From contig WIXG01000030.1 in the NCBI GenBank assembly GCA_009869945.1, forward strand, positions 124,001-188,000: a stretch of DNA of 64,000 bases, written 5' to 3'. Origin of the DNA: Mesaphorura yosii (taxonomy: Eukaryota > Arthropoda > Collembola > Poduromorpha > Tullbergiidae). The translations under genes and the position numbers were made by a program. Shown piece after piece: positions 22,525 through 33,323 of this stretch. Every line of letters begins with the position of its first letter. Positions within the stretch are counted from its first letter, which is position 1. The notes below the pieces were generated by a model. It was not told where the DNA came from. It ran no database searches and saw nothing but the letters and a program-made list of their open reading frames with translations.

Positions 22525-25500
22525 ACAGTCACAGCCCTCGGAGAAATCAGACAGCGCAGCGTACGCACTCAAGTTGCGAGTGCTTAATCACTTGACTCAT
22601 CTGACTAATAGCTTCACTCCCGTGCTATGAAATTGGACCCATTGATGTGCTGTGGTGAAAGCACATGAGAAGAGAGTCAATAGCCAGCAGACAGGAGAAC
22701 ACCGAGAGATTTCCGAGAAAATAAACAGGCACTTACTCAGCACTAAAACTGTACTGGTTGAAGAATTTTAGAGTGTTTGTTATTAAATTATTTGACTGGA
22801 CTCGAGTGACAACTCGAAAGGTTTTCCCACTTCATTCATGCCTGAATGACTCGTCAAATGAAACGTTGAATTTCTATTTCCAATCCTCTCGGGTCTTTTG
22901 TCTTCAACACAACTCGTTCCCACAACACGTCTACTTGGGCTGCTCTCGCTTTGCGTATTGCATTTGTCAACTCCGCACTTGCTGATATACAACACACGAG
23001 CAATAGTAAGAGGCCCACAGAATGGTCTGCAATGTTCAATTAAGAGTGATTGGCGGATTTAATTAATAATTCACTGTCAAAGAGCTAATACTTAAGCCCA
23101 GCCTGGAAAGCCAATAAGCGAAGGTTGCGTGCGCTGTTAAAGCACGGTCACAGGATTACATGCACGTCAGGCTCAGGGAAGAAATCATTGGAATTGGAAT
23201 GAAAGTAGTTGCGGTTCTTGACAAAAATTCAAAGACACCAGTACCAGTGTATCAATCAATTGCTTATTGTGGCACAAGACAACGCGAAAGGAAATTGAAT
23301 GGAATATTAGCATGATGCATGAGAAAAGAACCCTACGGTAATGCCGTATAATATTATCCGATCGCAAAGTCAGCGGCAAAAAGAGAATGTTCAACGCAAA
23401 AATTGCTTTCCGCCTTCCGGGATAAACGTTTGAACTTTGCAAATTGTGTTGATTTTACGTGAATTCTTAATCTAGGGTGTCCACTTTATTCTAATGGTAC
23501 TCTGTCATAAGAATTGTGTCTGATTTTTGCTTGACCGTGCTCTTGAAGCAAAAGCGTTAGGTTATGTTCCTTGAACTCAGAGCGTGACTTCCAAAGCCAG
23601 CTGGCTATCGTGATACATCCTATGCTCAATTCCGGTCAACGTAAATTCCGGTCTGGACGCGACCTTACAACCCCTCACGTACTACTATGGGACTCGGAAA
23701 GCTTATGTGTGCTCCAGGTACAGGGAACTCAACATAAACGTTGATGAAGCCTTACGTGACCGCTTTCTGACTGTGCGCGTGCCGAAAGTGTTTAAAATTT
23801 ATGAACTCGTGGGCTTACCGATTATCCACCAAATCATGATTGAATTTATCTCTGCGTCGTACACGTGGGTTGCGGTGATCTGCTTCGATTATTCAGTGCT
23901 TTAAACTTCCTCCCAACAATCTCGTCGCTGCCCACGTATTATCCGGATCTTGAGACTTCTGATCTTCCTGGAACTTTGCTGCTACTGGCAGCTTCCAACG
24001 CGATGAGACTCTTCACGATGAGACTTCTTCCTGTCGGCTCAAACCATATGCATGAAACCGGAAGTTAGCTATAAAATGCAACTGAGAACGGGAGCTGCGG
24101 CGAATATCTTAACTCATAAAAAACGTCTGAGCACATGTGCACTACACGGTTGAACCGAAGCGAACAAGAGGCACGTACGAAAGAAAGTAAATTAGAATTT
24201 GCGTGCAGTCCAAGTCCAAATTCCTTCTGGATCCGAAACGTGAATTACAAGCAGGCTATGCGGGGATGAGACGCACAAGTAAATTATAATGACATTCCTT
24301 CTCTATTTCGAACTTTAAATATAAACGAAGCACTTGATTCCACTTCTGCTTTTGCTCGCGTCTCGCGTGTCTTTCACACTTTAGATTAAAACCGGAGTCA
24401 CATGTGCAAAATCAGCAGTTTATGACTGCATCTGACGATGCACAAGCGACGAGTGACACTGACTCACTACAAAGGACGCTTCTCGTTGTTTTTGTCTCAT
24501 TGCGTTAGTGTAGTATGTAATTGACGTTCCGACGCTAGCTTTGAACCTTTAATTCATGAATTTTTGCTTACGTAATGAGATGGAAGTGCAGAGTAGACAA
24601 CGTGCTGTACCATTACGATGATAATGGAAGCAATGTGTAGAAACGTTATAATAATGGGCTAACGCTGATGTGGACGCTAAAAGGTGATTACAAAGACTAG
24701 AACTGGAACTCGTTTTGCATTTTGTCTGTAGCCTGTTCCGATTCTCCTTTACACAATGCATGACGATGAGGTTGTGCCGAGTAATGAGAAAAGTGTAGGC
24801 GAATTAAGAGGAACGAAGATGTAATGCATGTAAATCATTAGCTCAAATCGAGATGACGAACAAATGGCAAACGGAATGGTATTTGAATGCGCTTCTTGAG
24901 CTGATAGCAGAGAAGATCAAAATCTGATGCTACGTTTTGTTGTGCCTTTTTTTCTTCGATTATATAACCCACAAACAAACAAAGCACAACTTCTGGCTAA
25001 AGGAAGATGGCTACGCAACTACGCACATTGTACTCGTCGAATGTGGTGCTTTTTCATGAGGGGTTATGCACAAAATTCACGGAAGCTCGCATTCGAGTGC
25101 ATTACATTCTATGGCTTGGTTTTGAGAAAGAAATTCGTTTCATGTGCACACATTTTCACGGAATTCGCGTTCTAATCCTGGAATTAAGAAAACTTACGAG
25201 GGGAATTTACAATCGAGGAGAAAGAAAACAAATAAAAATTATACATAAAACATTCCTGCAGTCCCAGATCCGGTTTATTTTTTCATCCTCGCTTTTGAAT
25301 ATCCGACAAAGCATTATTCCTACTGTTTCAGCTGTATTACATTACACAAAGAGATTCACGGTGGAAGACAAATGGCAGCGCGTGAGTGGCACAAGAAGTT
25401 ATGCATTCCAGAGGAATTAGAATGTGCAAACTGCAAACACCCTGCAATGTTAATCAAAAATGGTATCGAGTGGATGTGAATGATGCAAATATCTCACGAG

Positions 25501-25621
25501 CTCAAATTAGAGCTGAGACAGTTACATGCTTCAAAGATTAATCGGACTCGACAGAAGAATTGCTGTGATCTCAAACCTATGCTCAAGCTGGAATCTGTAA
25601 TATAAGATTTGAAAACAATAG

Positions 25622-25639
25622 AATAAACTTTATTTTATT
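25622..25639. terminator. Back-to-back poly(A) signals
   Basis: AATAAA (plus, 25622-25627) is directly followed by two TTTATT words (25629-25634 and 25634-25639), which read AATAAA on the minus strand. The minus-strand signal is the nearest good one after the SMG6-like gene and would imply a 3' UTR of about 550 nt. Confidence 0.4.
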
Positions 25640-26187
25640 CACGTGTAAAAATAAGTACAAAAACATTATAGCTAAATCTCGCGAGTAAATCTCTGTACTC
25701 AGGCTTCTAGTGTTTGGCTTGAACACAGTGGCAACATTGCCATATTTTATCACAGTATTTTGGAAGGATTTCACGACGGACATAAAACAATGAGAAAACA
25801 CCAACAATAAGAAACAGGAACAAATGACACTCAAGCAAAACAGTGTATGAATGATAAGATAAATAAGAATGTTATGAACATGGGGAAAATATTTCATCCA
25901 GTAGACTGGCTAACTTAGAATAAATAAAATGTTTCGATAAAGATTATAACAATAACGTAAGAGAGGAAAATTTAAGACTCATCAAAACTTAAAGTAAAAT
26001 TCTGAATCGAGTTGGTTCAATAAAAACCACGCCACGAGCCAAATCTCAAACATCAACTGCTGATCTCAATACAAAAGAGAAGTTTAAGTAGAAGAGAAAC
26101 ACGTAAAAGAATTTGAGCCTAGAAAAATAAATTGCTGTAAATACTTGTAATCAGAATGAAACTGAATGCAATCTAGAAAGACGTACA

Positions 26188-29064
26188 TTACGATGCCATC
26201 TTCTTGAACATCATCTTGTTGAAAGTAAGTCGATCAATGGTCCCTTTCTCTACAGCCTTCTCCAGTTTGTTAACTTCTCTTTGTTGACGCTTGAAGTTAA
26301 TAAATTCCTTCATGTTCTTTCTGTAGATTTGACGTTCTTGAGACACAAATCTGTTCAATTCGGGTTTCGGCATCAAGACTGCGTTAAACCAGAAGACCAA
26401 CGCAGCGATTGGTGTGGCGGGAAAATCGTAGGATCTGGCTTTAATTCTTAAATTCCTATCGCTGGTGACCACGACAGTCTTTCTGTGTATTCGACGCAAA
26501 CAATCCAGTGCTCTTGCCTTGACATCATTTCCTTCCAGATACCGGCAGGTGTCCACAATTCTTTCATCGTTGCTTAAATTTGGATCAAAGTAGTCATCAT
26601 TCAGGCGATCTAGAACATTCTTGACTCGCAGAACGCGTCCAGTTGATGTGACGATACGGAAATAGTCCAGACGATCCTGAATGTAAGCCAATGCAAGCCG
26701 CGATTTTTCTGCCACCTGGAAGTTTTGATCAATCTTCTGACGTAAGATGTCGAACTTCTCAGCATTCGCAAATCGCGTTTTGATTTTCTCCGGCAGACCT
26801 GGTTTGCACAAACCCTTCAACTCCAGGATTACAGAAACTGGAATGTAGAGTTGATACGCATGGATTGCAAGAAGGGTTTCAACCCACTTCATGTGGCGTA
26901 CAAAACAGTTTGTGTCGATTACGAGTCTTCTAGGATCTACAAGGATCTCCATTGCGTAAGAACGGTTCGAGTGATACAACCAGTCTTCAAACTTCTTCAT
27001 ACTTGCTGTCATTGGTAGAATCATTTGCCCGTGCATGTCAACTTGAACAGATTTAATGTTGTTTGTCTTCCATGAGTTCGAGTCAGATTTTGTTTTGACG
27101 TCTTTCTTTGAAGATCTGGCACCCTTGTTGGGAGATTGTGCTTCAATTTTATTCCTCTTTTCCGGTCGTCGAAGAATTATACGAGCGTTGTTGCAATCAC
27201 CCCTCCAAGCTGATGACGGTGGTCGTCCAGCCTGCTTCGCTTCCGAGGAGGTAGATGCCTTCGGCTTGTTATTTTCGCCTGTATAGAACTGGTAACTATT
27301 TTCATCAACACCTCCTACTTCCTTCTCATCCTCCACTCGGGCCGCCCGAACTAAACTCTTGTATACTTTGGTGTTGCCCAATCCATCCGATATTTCAAAA
27401 ACGTTCCACGACCTTGCAAACGACATGCTACGCTCATGGATGTGTTTCAGACGAGCATAGATCTGAGCTTCTTTGATGCGGTCCACATCCTTGGTGAAGT
27501 ATTCTTTTGACAGAATTGTTGCTCTTTTGAACTCTGTAAACCCAACCAAGTTGGAGCATTCTGAAAGCGGATTGATCTTGATCTTATAGTTCTCACTTTC
27601 TTCTTCGGAGATGGAGGGAAGTGGCATGCCGGCGGAGCGGGGAATGATTACTTCTAACTCTGTCAACAACCTGGCAAATTGCCCGAATGCTTCGTCTTCT
27701 CTTTGCAGTCTGTGACTAAACTTCGTTGTCAATACGTGACGAACGCTGAAAACGGCTCGAGGCCTGCTCTTTCGCCAGTCATCGTGCACTCGCATCCATT
27801 CCAACCAGATAAGAACTCCAATGCTCAGTCCCTCCAGGAGTGGTCTCTTCCATCCATGTATGTGAATTATCGAAGCCAGTTCCTCGCACATCAGACTGAA
27901 CATTTCCATCACAAAATTCATCACTGTGGTTTCGAGGTACACCGACGCCGGAATTAGTTTAGTCTTTTCCTTCGTTAATTGTACAAGGTACATGTTTAAA
28001 GCCATAATTTGAATGATCCTCAAGGCGGGGAACGGGGCTCCCTTCCATCTTGTTATAAGCCCTTCGAAGTATACGAGCGCATCTTCAGAAATGACGTTGA
28101 TGTTGTCCACATCTATACGTGTGTAAAGCTTGCCAATGAAATGGACATACGACAACATGAACCGGTTTAACATTTCTCGGTTCGTCATATCCTTGAAATG
28201 CGTTTCCTTGTTGTGTGGATCTTGGAGGACTTCGGGTATCTTTCCGTGAGCCGCTGTTAATATCCAGGTCTCTTTTCTCGAATGCCCACTCTTGAAATCT
28301 TCGTTGACTTTAGCCTTGCAATACCAGTAATCGCCACGAACTTTTCTGTACTCCCTGTATGCTTCATCATACACATCCACCAGCTCTTCTCGGACGTCTT
28401 CAGGATATTTAGCAAGTTTAGCCCTGGTCAAATAGTATGCTGCTCCGAGCCAATCAAGTTGCTTGCACAATACTGTCCCCATCTGCTTGTAAGCCCTTCC
28501 CTTCCCGGGCGCTATGATTCTTGCACGATCGTACAGCACCATGCTTTTTCTGATCAAACCAGTTTCTGAGTAAGAATATCTTGTGGAATCTCCCATGAGT
28601 GTTAATACCATCGCGTAGCAGTCTTGTGCATAAAGTCCATATGCATTTCTGTTTGTTCCATCTCGGCGAACAAAAATTCCTCGACCAGTGTGATTTTCTT
28701 CGGAAATCTTGTAATCTTGCTCAATCTTCTCCAAGATTTTTTTGAAGTAACTCATTGACTTGGAAACCAGAAAGTCTATGGTGTAGCTGACTTTCGGCTT
28801 ATCGCTTGGGTATTCTTGAATTATCTGTCTTCCAGCAGCTACAAATCTGTACAATGCTGCCTTCCATACGCGATATATGATTCTCTCCGTCACGAAGATG
28901 GATATATCTTTCATAAAAATCTCATCGCTGACCGCTTGAAGCTGACAAATGTGAGGTACTAATTTATCCACTTTGTGAATTGCCGTATGCAAATCAAAAC
29001 GGTTCAAGGCGTCCTCCTCTGTACTGAACTTGTTAAGAAGATATCTCGTCAATGTATCCACCAT
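26188..29064 (-). CDS. SMG6/EST1A-like nonsense-mediated decay endonuclease, intronless
   Basis: SMG6 cleaves premature-stop mRNAs near the termination codon. This is one uninterrupted 958-residue frame. Residues of about 20-250 match the EST1 14-3-3/TPR-like domain (RARIIAPGKGRAYKQMGTVL, then the LGAAYYLTRAKLAKYP block); helical repeats follow. A basic, Ser-rich linker lies at about 600-680. The C-terminal PIN nuclease spans about 700-890, with acidic residues in RLVIDTNCF (about D711), NDERIVD (about 834) and VTSDRNLRIKA (about 868), matching the SMG6 catalytic triad. There is an in-frame TAA 78 bp upstream with no ATG in between, so either translation starts at 29064 or an upstream exon joins. 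Human SMG6 is 1419 residues; the N-terminal exon-junction-complex-binding part is absent from this frame. Confidence 0.94.
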   Translation of the reverse strand: MVDTLTRYLLNKFSTEEDALNRFDLHTAIHKVDKLVPHICQLQAVSDEIFMKDISIFVTERIIYRVWKAALYRFVAAGRQIIQEYPSDKPKVSYTIDFLVSKSMSYFKKILEKIEQDYKISEENHTGRGIFVRRDGTNRNAYGLYAQDCYAMVLTLMGDSTRYSYSETGLIRKSMVLYDRARIIAPGKGRAYKQMGTVLCKQLDWLGAAYYLTRAKLAKYPEDVREELVDVYDEAYREYRKVRGDYWYCKAKVNEDFKSGHSRKETWILTAAHGKIPEVLQDPHNKETHFKDMTNREMLNRFMLSYVHFIGKLYTRIDVDNINVISEDALVYFEGLITRWKGAPFPALRIIQIMALNMYLVQLTKEKTKLIPASVYLETTVMNFVMEMFSLMCEELASIIHIHGWKRPLLEGLSIGVLIWLEWMRVHDDWRKSRPRAVFSVRHVLTTKFSHRLQREDEAFGQFARLLTELEVIIPRSAGMPLPSISEEESENYKIKINPLSECSNLVGFTEFKRATILSKEYFTKDVDRIKEAQIYARLKHIHERSMSFARSWNVFEISDGLGNTKVYKSLVRAARVEDEKEVGGVDENSYQFYTGENNKPKASTSSEAKQAGRPPSSAWRGDCNNARIILRRPEKRNKIEAQSPNKGARSSKKDVKTKSDSNSWKTNNIKSVQVDMHGQMILPMTASMKKFEDWLYHSNRSYAMEILVDPRRLVIDTNCFVRHMKWVETLLAIHAYQLYIPVSVILELKGLCKPGLPEKIKTRFANAEKFDILRQKIDQNFQVAEKSRLALAYIQDRLDYFRIVTSTGRVLRVKNVLDRLNDDYFDPNLSNDERIVDTCRYLEGNDVKARALDCLRRIHRKTVVVTSDRNLRIKARSYDFPATPIAALVFWFNAVLMPKPELNRFVSQERQIYRKNMKEFINFKRQQREVNKLEKAVEKGTIDRLTFNKMMFKKMAS

Positions 29065-30247
29065 TATGGCCAGCAGTCTTTGACCAGGTGATAAGAAGGC
29101 AGATAATCTAGATAGACAATGTAAGCTTAAGCGCTCTATTTCTTAGGGTTTAAATTATTCAAATTTAATATTGACTTACAATCACGTGAAGAATGGCCAC
29201 ACCACAAAGCTTAATCAGTCTGGAAGGTTATCACTTTAGTTGTCATTGGATTTACCTAATCTAAGCAAAATAACAAAACAAGTTGATCAGAACACAAGTG
29301 GTTTTGTATGTATCAAGTTGTCCTAATTTGAAACGTATGAACGTACCAACTACTATGAATGAAATGAAACTGGTCAATGCGGTCAATACACTACACGGAA
29401 TACAAGAATCTTGAGAGTAGTTACTCTCAGTCAGTCAATGCGGAGTAATCTAAGGAAAATGAGATGATTCATTAAAGCGATGTGAGTAAATAGTATGATG
29501 TTATATTTGTTAGTATTTCGAATACCAACGTACCACTAGAACAATTGAGTTCCTTAAATTCACCTTAAAGCGATGGTTCACAGCAAGGAAAGTATTCATA
29601 TTCAAAATAATTTAGGAGTTACAAATAGATGATATCAGAAGCAGAACAATCTGAAAAGGTCATAGAGTTTGCAAGATCAAGAGTAGGCAATTATTCGCTA
29701 ATTTGTAATCAAAATTCAACTTACCACTCCGATCCTTCAAGCTAATCGTGATAATCAAAGATCCTCAAGCCGAATTGTCGAACTTCCAGCCGGAATGACC
29801 AAAATGGACATGAGCTAGAAGAAAATGACCTGTGAGTGAAATGCAGCTGACTTTGGCTTCGAGTTTCAATCTTCGAGTACACGTGTCTTATATGAGAATT
29901 GCGGAAAACGAACAAGAGGCTTCCTAGCATCAAAACCATTAACAAAGACATTTCCTTACCCGGAACTCAGGGATGAAATGTGATCGAATGATGATGAATG
30001 AAAAATTGAATTTGTACAGCGAATTCCTCATTTTTATTTTAATATCATTTGATTAAGGACGGGTGCGACAAATTTGAGGCTTGCAAAATAGAATGATCGC
30101 TGAAAATGCAGACAACATTGAAGGCTCAAGCGAAAAGTACAAAGAAATGGAATTTCGTAAATTAAAAACGCTTTATTTGCATAACATCCTTCCTCCTTTA
30201 CAAAATCGTAGCTCCAAATTAAAGCAGTTACAAATTGATCAGTTCGT
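29065..30247. other. Gap between the SMG6-like and ERAL1 genes
   Basis: Contains the upstream region of the SMG6-like gene and the ERAL1 3' UTR. An 18-nt perfect palindrome with a 2-nt centre (29412-29429) overlaps a TCAGTCAGTC word. No coding exon was recognised; an N-terminal SMG6 exon could be hidden here but I cannot support one. Confidence 0.4.
30172..30177 (-). terminator. poly(A) signal (AATAAA) of ERAL1
   Basis: TTTATT on the plus strand, about 70 bp past the ERAL1 stop codon at 30248. Confidence 0.6.
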
Positions 30248-32146
30248 TTACTTCTTTTCAGCACACTTCGCCTTAATATGCAAACTGACATTTCGACGAA
30301 GTAGCTTCATCAAACTTCTTTCTGTTTCATGTGTGATGCTTGTAATCGTACTGCCTTTGTTTCCTATCAGTGCCTTCATAACTCTCGGTGATTCACAATG
30401 AAGTCCGAATACAATTGTCACGCCGTCTGTGAAAGTAGACACAAATAATACCTCATCGAGGTTCATTGGGGTCAAAAAGATCATAAATAAGATAATTTTA
30501 CCTCTGTCTCTGTCACTTTCTTCCCATATTTCCAAAACTGGAGTTATTTTATACGGAATATCCTTCTCGCAGTGATCCAGAATTTTAGATTTTACAGTTA
30601 GCACGGCTAAATCCTGAGGCGAAAAGTTGGTTAGCACTTCCTCCGGATAATCCCAGCTTGCCAATTTAGCTTGCTTAATTAAGTATTCCTTAAAATAATA
30701 AGGCCATTGTTAAATATTCTCCCAAGGAATTTAACTATTTTATTGGATGGTGGATTGGTATTCTACTTTGAAGGATTCCACGCCTTCTCCGGTCAATGAA
30801 GACATCATAAACACTTCCTGAAAGTTTGGCCAACCTCGAAAATCTGGTTTAAAGATGGAACATTTATTCAATTTGGAATACAATAGCACAACAATAAATG
30901 AACACATACCGTCATCATTATTGGCCGACTCATTCTCAAAATTGTTTTCATACTCTGACGTGAACTGGACTGCGCTCGAACTGCCGCTTCGGGCGGTGAA
31001 GTTACTCGGCTCAGGGCCAACCATCTTCTGTCGTTGTTTTTCGAGTGCCCTCTCCAAAATTTCGTCAGTGTTCATTTTAAAATGACTTTGACTCCTCACT
31101 TTCTCTTGTTGAATTGGAATTGGTTTTCCACCTATCATGCCATTGGTTAAAAGGGTCAGGACGTCCAATAGCTTTCGCTTCGAGACTATAAGATCAACCT
31201 ATCGACAAAAGCGAGGCGGTCAACATTTTCGTGAAGAAATGCATGACCCTTTACATTTACCTTGTTTAGAATAAGAACTGCAGGTTTCTCTGAATAATTA
31301 TTCAAAAGCGTAATTAGCTTTTTGTTCAATTTATTCCCTAGGAGTCGATGTGACACGTCATGCATAACGGCGACGACATGGGCATTTTTTATTGATTTTC
31401 TCGGTCCGAGAGCAAATTCTCTGCTGAAGTTAAATCTGAAGAAGCGAAAAGTTGATGTTAGAATGCTTAAGATTGGTGTTGAATCTTGATAACTAAGAAT
31501 GATGGCTAATAAGCTATGAATGGTCACACGGCTTCCACAAAACTTGACTTACTTATGGATTTCTCTCTGATCTACAACGCCAGGAGTATCAATAAATACG
31601 ATCTGGGTGTCCTCTTCCAGGTATATTGCTCTCTGTGCTTTTCTGGTAGTGTGCGGTCGTGTGGAGGCGGGACAAACCTAAGAACAAAGACGGGTAAAAG
31701 TTTGTGCCCGCTAGACTTGATTACATCATAAGTTTTTCGCTTACTTCAGTCTCCATCAGTGCATTGATTAAGGTGCTTTTACCGGCGTTTGGATTTCCAA
31801 TGAGCGCGACTCGGAGCAGCTTGGCACCATCGGGACATGGTACGCGTTTAGATGGAGCAGAGCTGAGACTAAAATATTAGGACATAACTTATATTAACCC
31901 ATTATTAATAATTACATTCACAGTTATTAGCCAAGATTTTAATGTCCATATTTACCTGTCTTCAGACTCTTTCGCCTGATCTTTACTACTTGCATTTGCA
32001 TTGCATGTATGAATGTGATTTACTATTTTGAAATCAGCCGAGGCAGATCTCAGCAGGTTCGGAATCGCGTCGAACGGCCAGTGCTCCCGAAACGCGTTTG
32101 CAATAATAAAGTATCTTGACAGGGGGGATTTTAACATTTTGTACAT
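30248..32146 (-). CDS. ERAL1: Mitochondrial GTPase Era (ERAL1), small-subunit rRNA chaperone
   Basis: ERAL1 binds the 3' end of mitochondrial small-subunit rRNA during assembly of the 28S subunit. Eight exons: 31956-32146, 31745-31868, 31553-31677, 31261-31435, 30910-31198, 30767-30843, 30502-30688, 30248-30426. They give 448 residues (human 437). GTPase motifs: G1 GNPNAGKST at 88-96, a switch region with RPHTTRKAQ, G3 DTPG at 135-138, G4 NKVD at 204-207 across a splice junction, and G5 in MMSSLTGEG. The C-terminal KH domain carries IGNKGSTITSI. The first 60 residues are basic and hydroxylated (MYKMLKSPLSRYFIIANAF), fitting a mitochondrial presequence. It is followed upstream on the same strand by the mitoribosomal gene mS37. 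Confidence 0.94.
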
Positions 32147-32752
32147 TCACTGAAGATAATCAGATACTTCGTCACTATCACTCATGGTATAGATATCACC
32201 AGTCGTGAACTAGATTACTCTGGTTGACTAATTACTCTGTGATCAAGTTGCGTATTTCTATTGAACAATTTAACACAATTTTAGATGCTGGTATCGCAGA
32301 TGCAGAAATGAAAGTAGCGGTCTTGAACACGTGCTCTGTTCATCCTCAATTCGACTCTACAAAGCTGCATAGATTGCATTACTCACGGCTTCTCAAAGGC
32401 AGGACCACCGATTTGACCAATAAAACCAAATTTTAGTCACGATTCTAAACTAACAGAGCCACAAAAAATTTGACAACGAAAAATGAAGGTCAGGGCAATG
32501 AAGCCGAAGTACCAACACTCTGAAGAAATAATGGTTGATAGAGAAATCGTTATAATTCACAGTCGTATAAGGCGTTTAGTTTACTTCACATTATTTCTAG
32601 ATGAGGTCCCACATTCCTAATTGTTTGTATGTTAGAATGCATTCCAACAAATTGTAAGTTCTGCCTTTCCAAGATGAGTAAATACAATCGTGAGATTAGC
32701 ACATCAAAAATCATTTTTATTTCGTAAATTAATCTAAGCTACCAATTTATGT
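32147..32752. other. Gap between ERAL1 and mS37
   Basis: Promoter and 5' UTR region of ERAL1 plus the 3' UTR of mS37. No exon or conserved motif was seen other than the mS37 poly(A) signal. Confidence 0.5.
32716..32721 (-). terminator. poly(A) signal (AATAAA) of mS37
   Basis: TTTATT on the plus strand, about 32 bp past the mS37 stop codon. Confidence 0.55.
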
Positions 32753-33323
32753 CTATGGATTTTCAACTTTTCTAAAAGGGTCATTAGGCTGTGGATATCG
32801 TCTTAACAGCTTATTTAAGCTGGTGGATGGAAGGGCTTTGGCTCCAGGGATCAGCTCACCAAGAGCAGCTTGCTTTTTCCTCAGTGCTCGCTCTTCCTGT
32901 TAAGAAATGCAGCAGGAAATCAGTTTTCTAGTTCAAGATATGAATGTGAAAGGATTAATGATTAATTCAAAACAATTCCCTTACCATGTGCTTCGAGAAA
33001 CATTCTTTGAACACCTTAATTTCTTCTGCGCACGCGGACTCAGCAAAATTGTTCTCTTTAAGACATGCAAACATGACAGCCATATCCTGGATGCACCCAG
33101 CATCTAAACCAAAGATTTTGTTCAATTATTGTTGCAATTACAATTTAATTATCGAGCAGTTACCTGCAGTCCTCTCTGACTTGTTGGAGACCTTATTCTT
33201 CAATGCAAGGGGCAGGAGCTCGTCGAACTTGACGGTGTTGACATTTTGTGGTGCGCGACCTTTGCCTCGCGTTAGTCGGTGTTGAAACTTTTTCGTTCCC
33301 AAATTCAGAGTGGTCAGCCGCAT
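32753..33323 (-). CDS. Mitochondrial small ribosomal subunit protein mS37 (CHCHD1-like)
   Basis: A twin CX9C protein of the mitochondrial ribosomal small subunit. Three exons: 33164-33323, 32985-33103, 32753-32896. They give 140 residues (human CHCHD1 has 118). The CHCH fold is visible in exon 2: C57-X9-C67 and C78-X9-C88, within GCIQDMAVMFACLKENNF and ACAEEIKVFKECFSKHM. The C-terminal TSLNKLLRRYPQPNDPF matches the LPNKLNKLLQRFP tail of CHCHD1 and separates it from other CHCH proteins. The basic N-terminus (RLTRGKGRAPQN) suits rRNA contact. Introns are 60 and 88 bp. It lies in tandem with ERAL1, which acts on the same ribosomal subunit. Confidence 0.9.

Larger units (their letters stand above)
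21598..26187. other. 4.6 kb non-coding region
   Basis: Carries the GDPD promoter (the gene reads leftward from 21597) and probably the SMG6 3' UTR at its right end. No convincing coding exon. Noted inside: two copies of a CAGTCACAGTC block (21991 and 22520), the second 27 bp after a TATAAA; a TATAAAA near 24070; and back-to-back poly(A) signals at 25622-25639. Confidence 0.45.

Noticed and set aside
25007-25420. 137-codon plus-strand open frame
   Set aside because: Composition resembles translated AT-rich non-coding DNA; no domain or neighbouring exons.
29742-29951. Minus-strand frame (MSLLMVLMLGSLLFVF...) as an N-terminal exon of the SMG6-like gene
   Set aside because: The hydrophobic start does not resemble SMG6, and I see no phase-consistent join to 29064.
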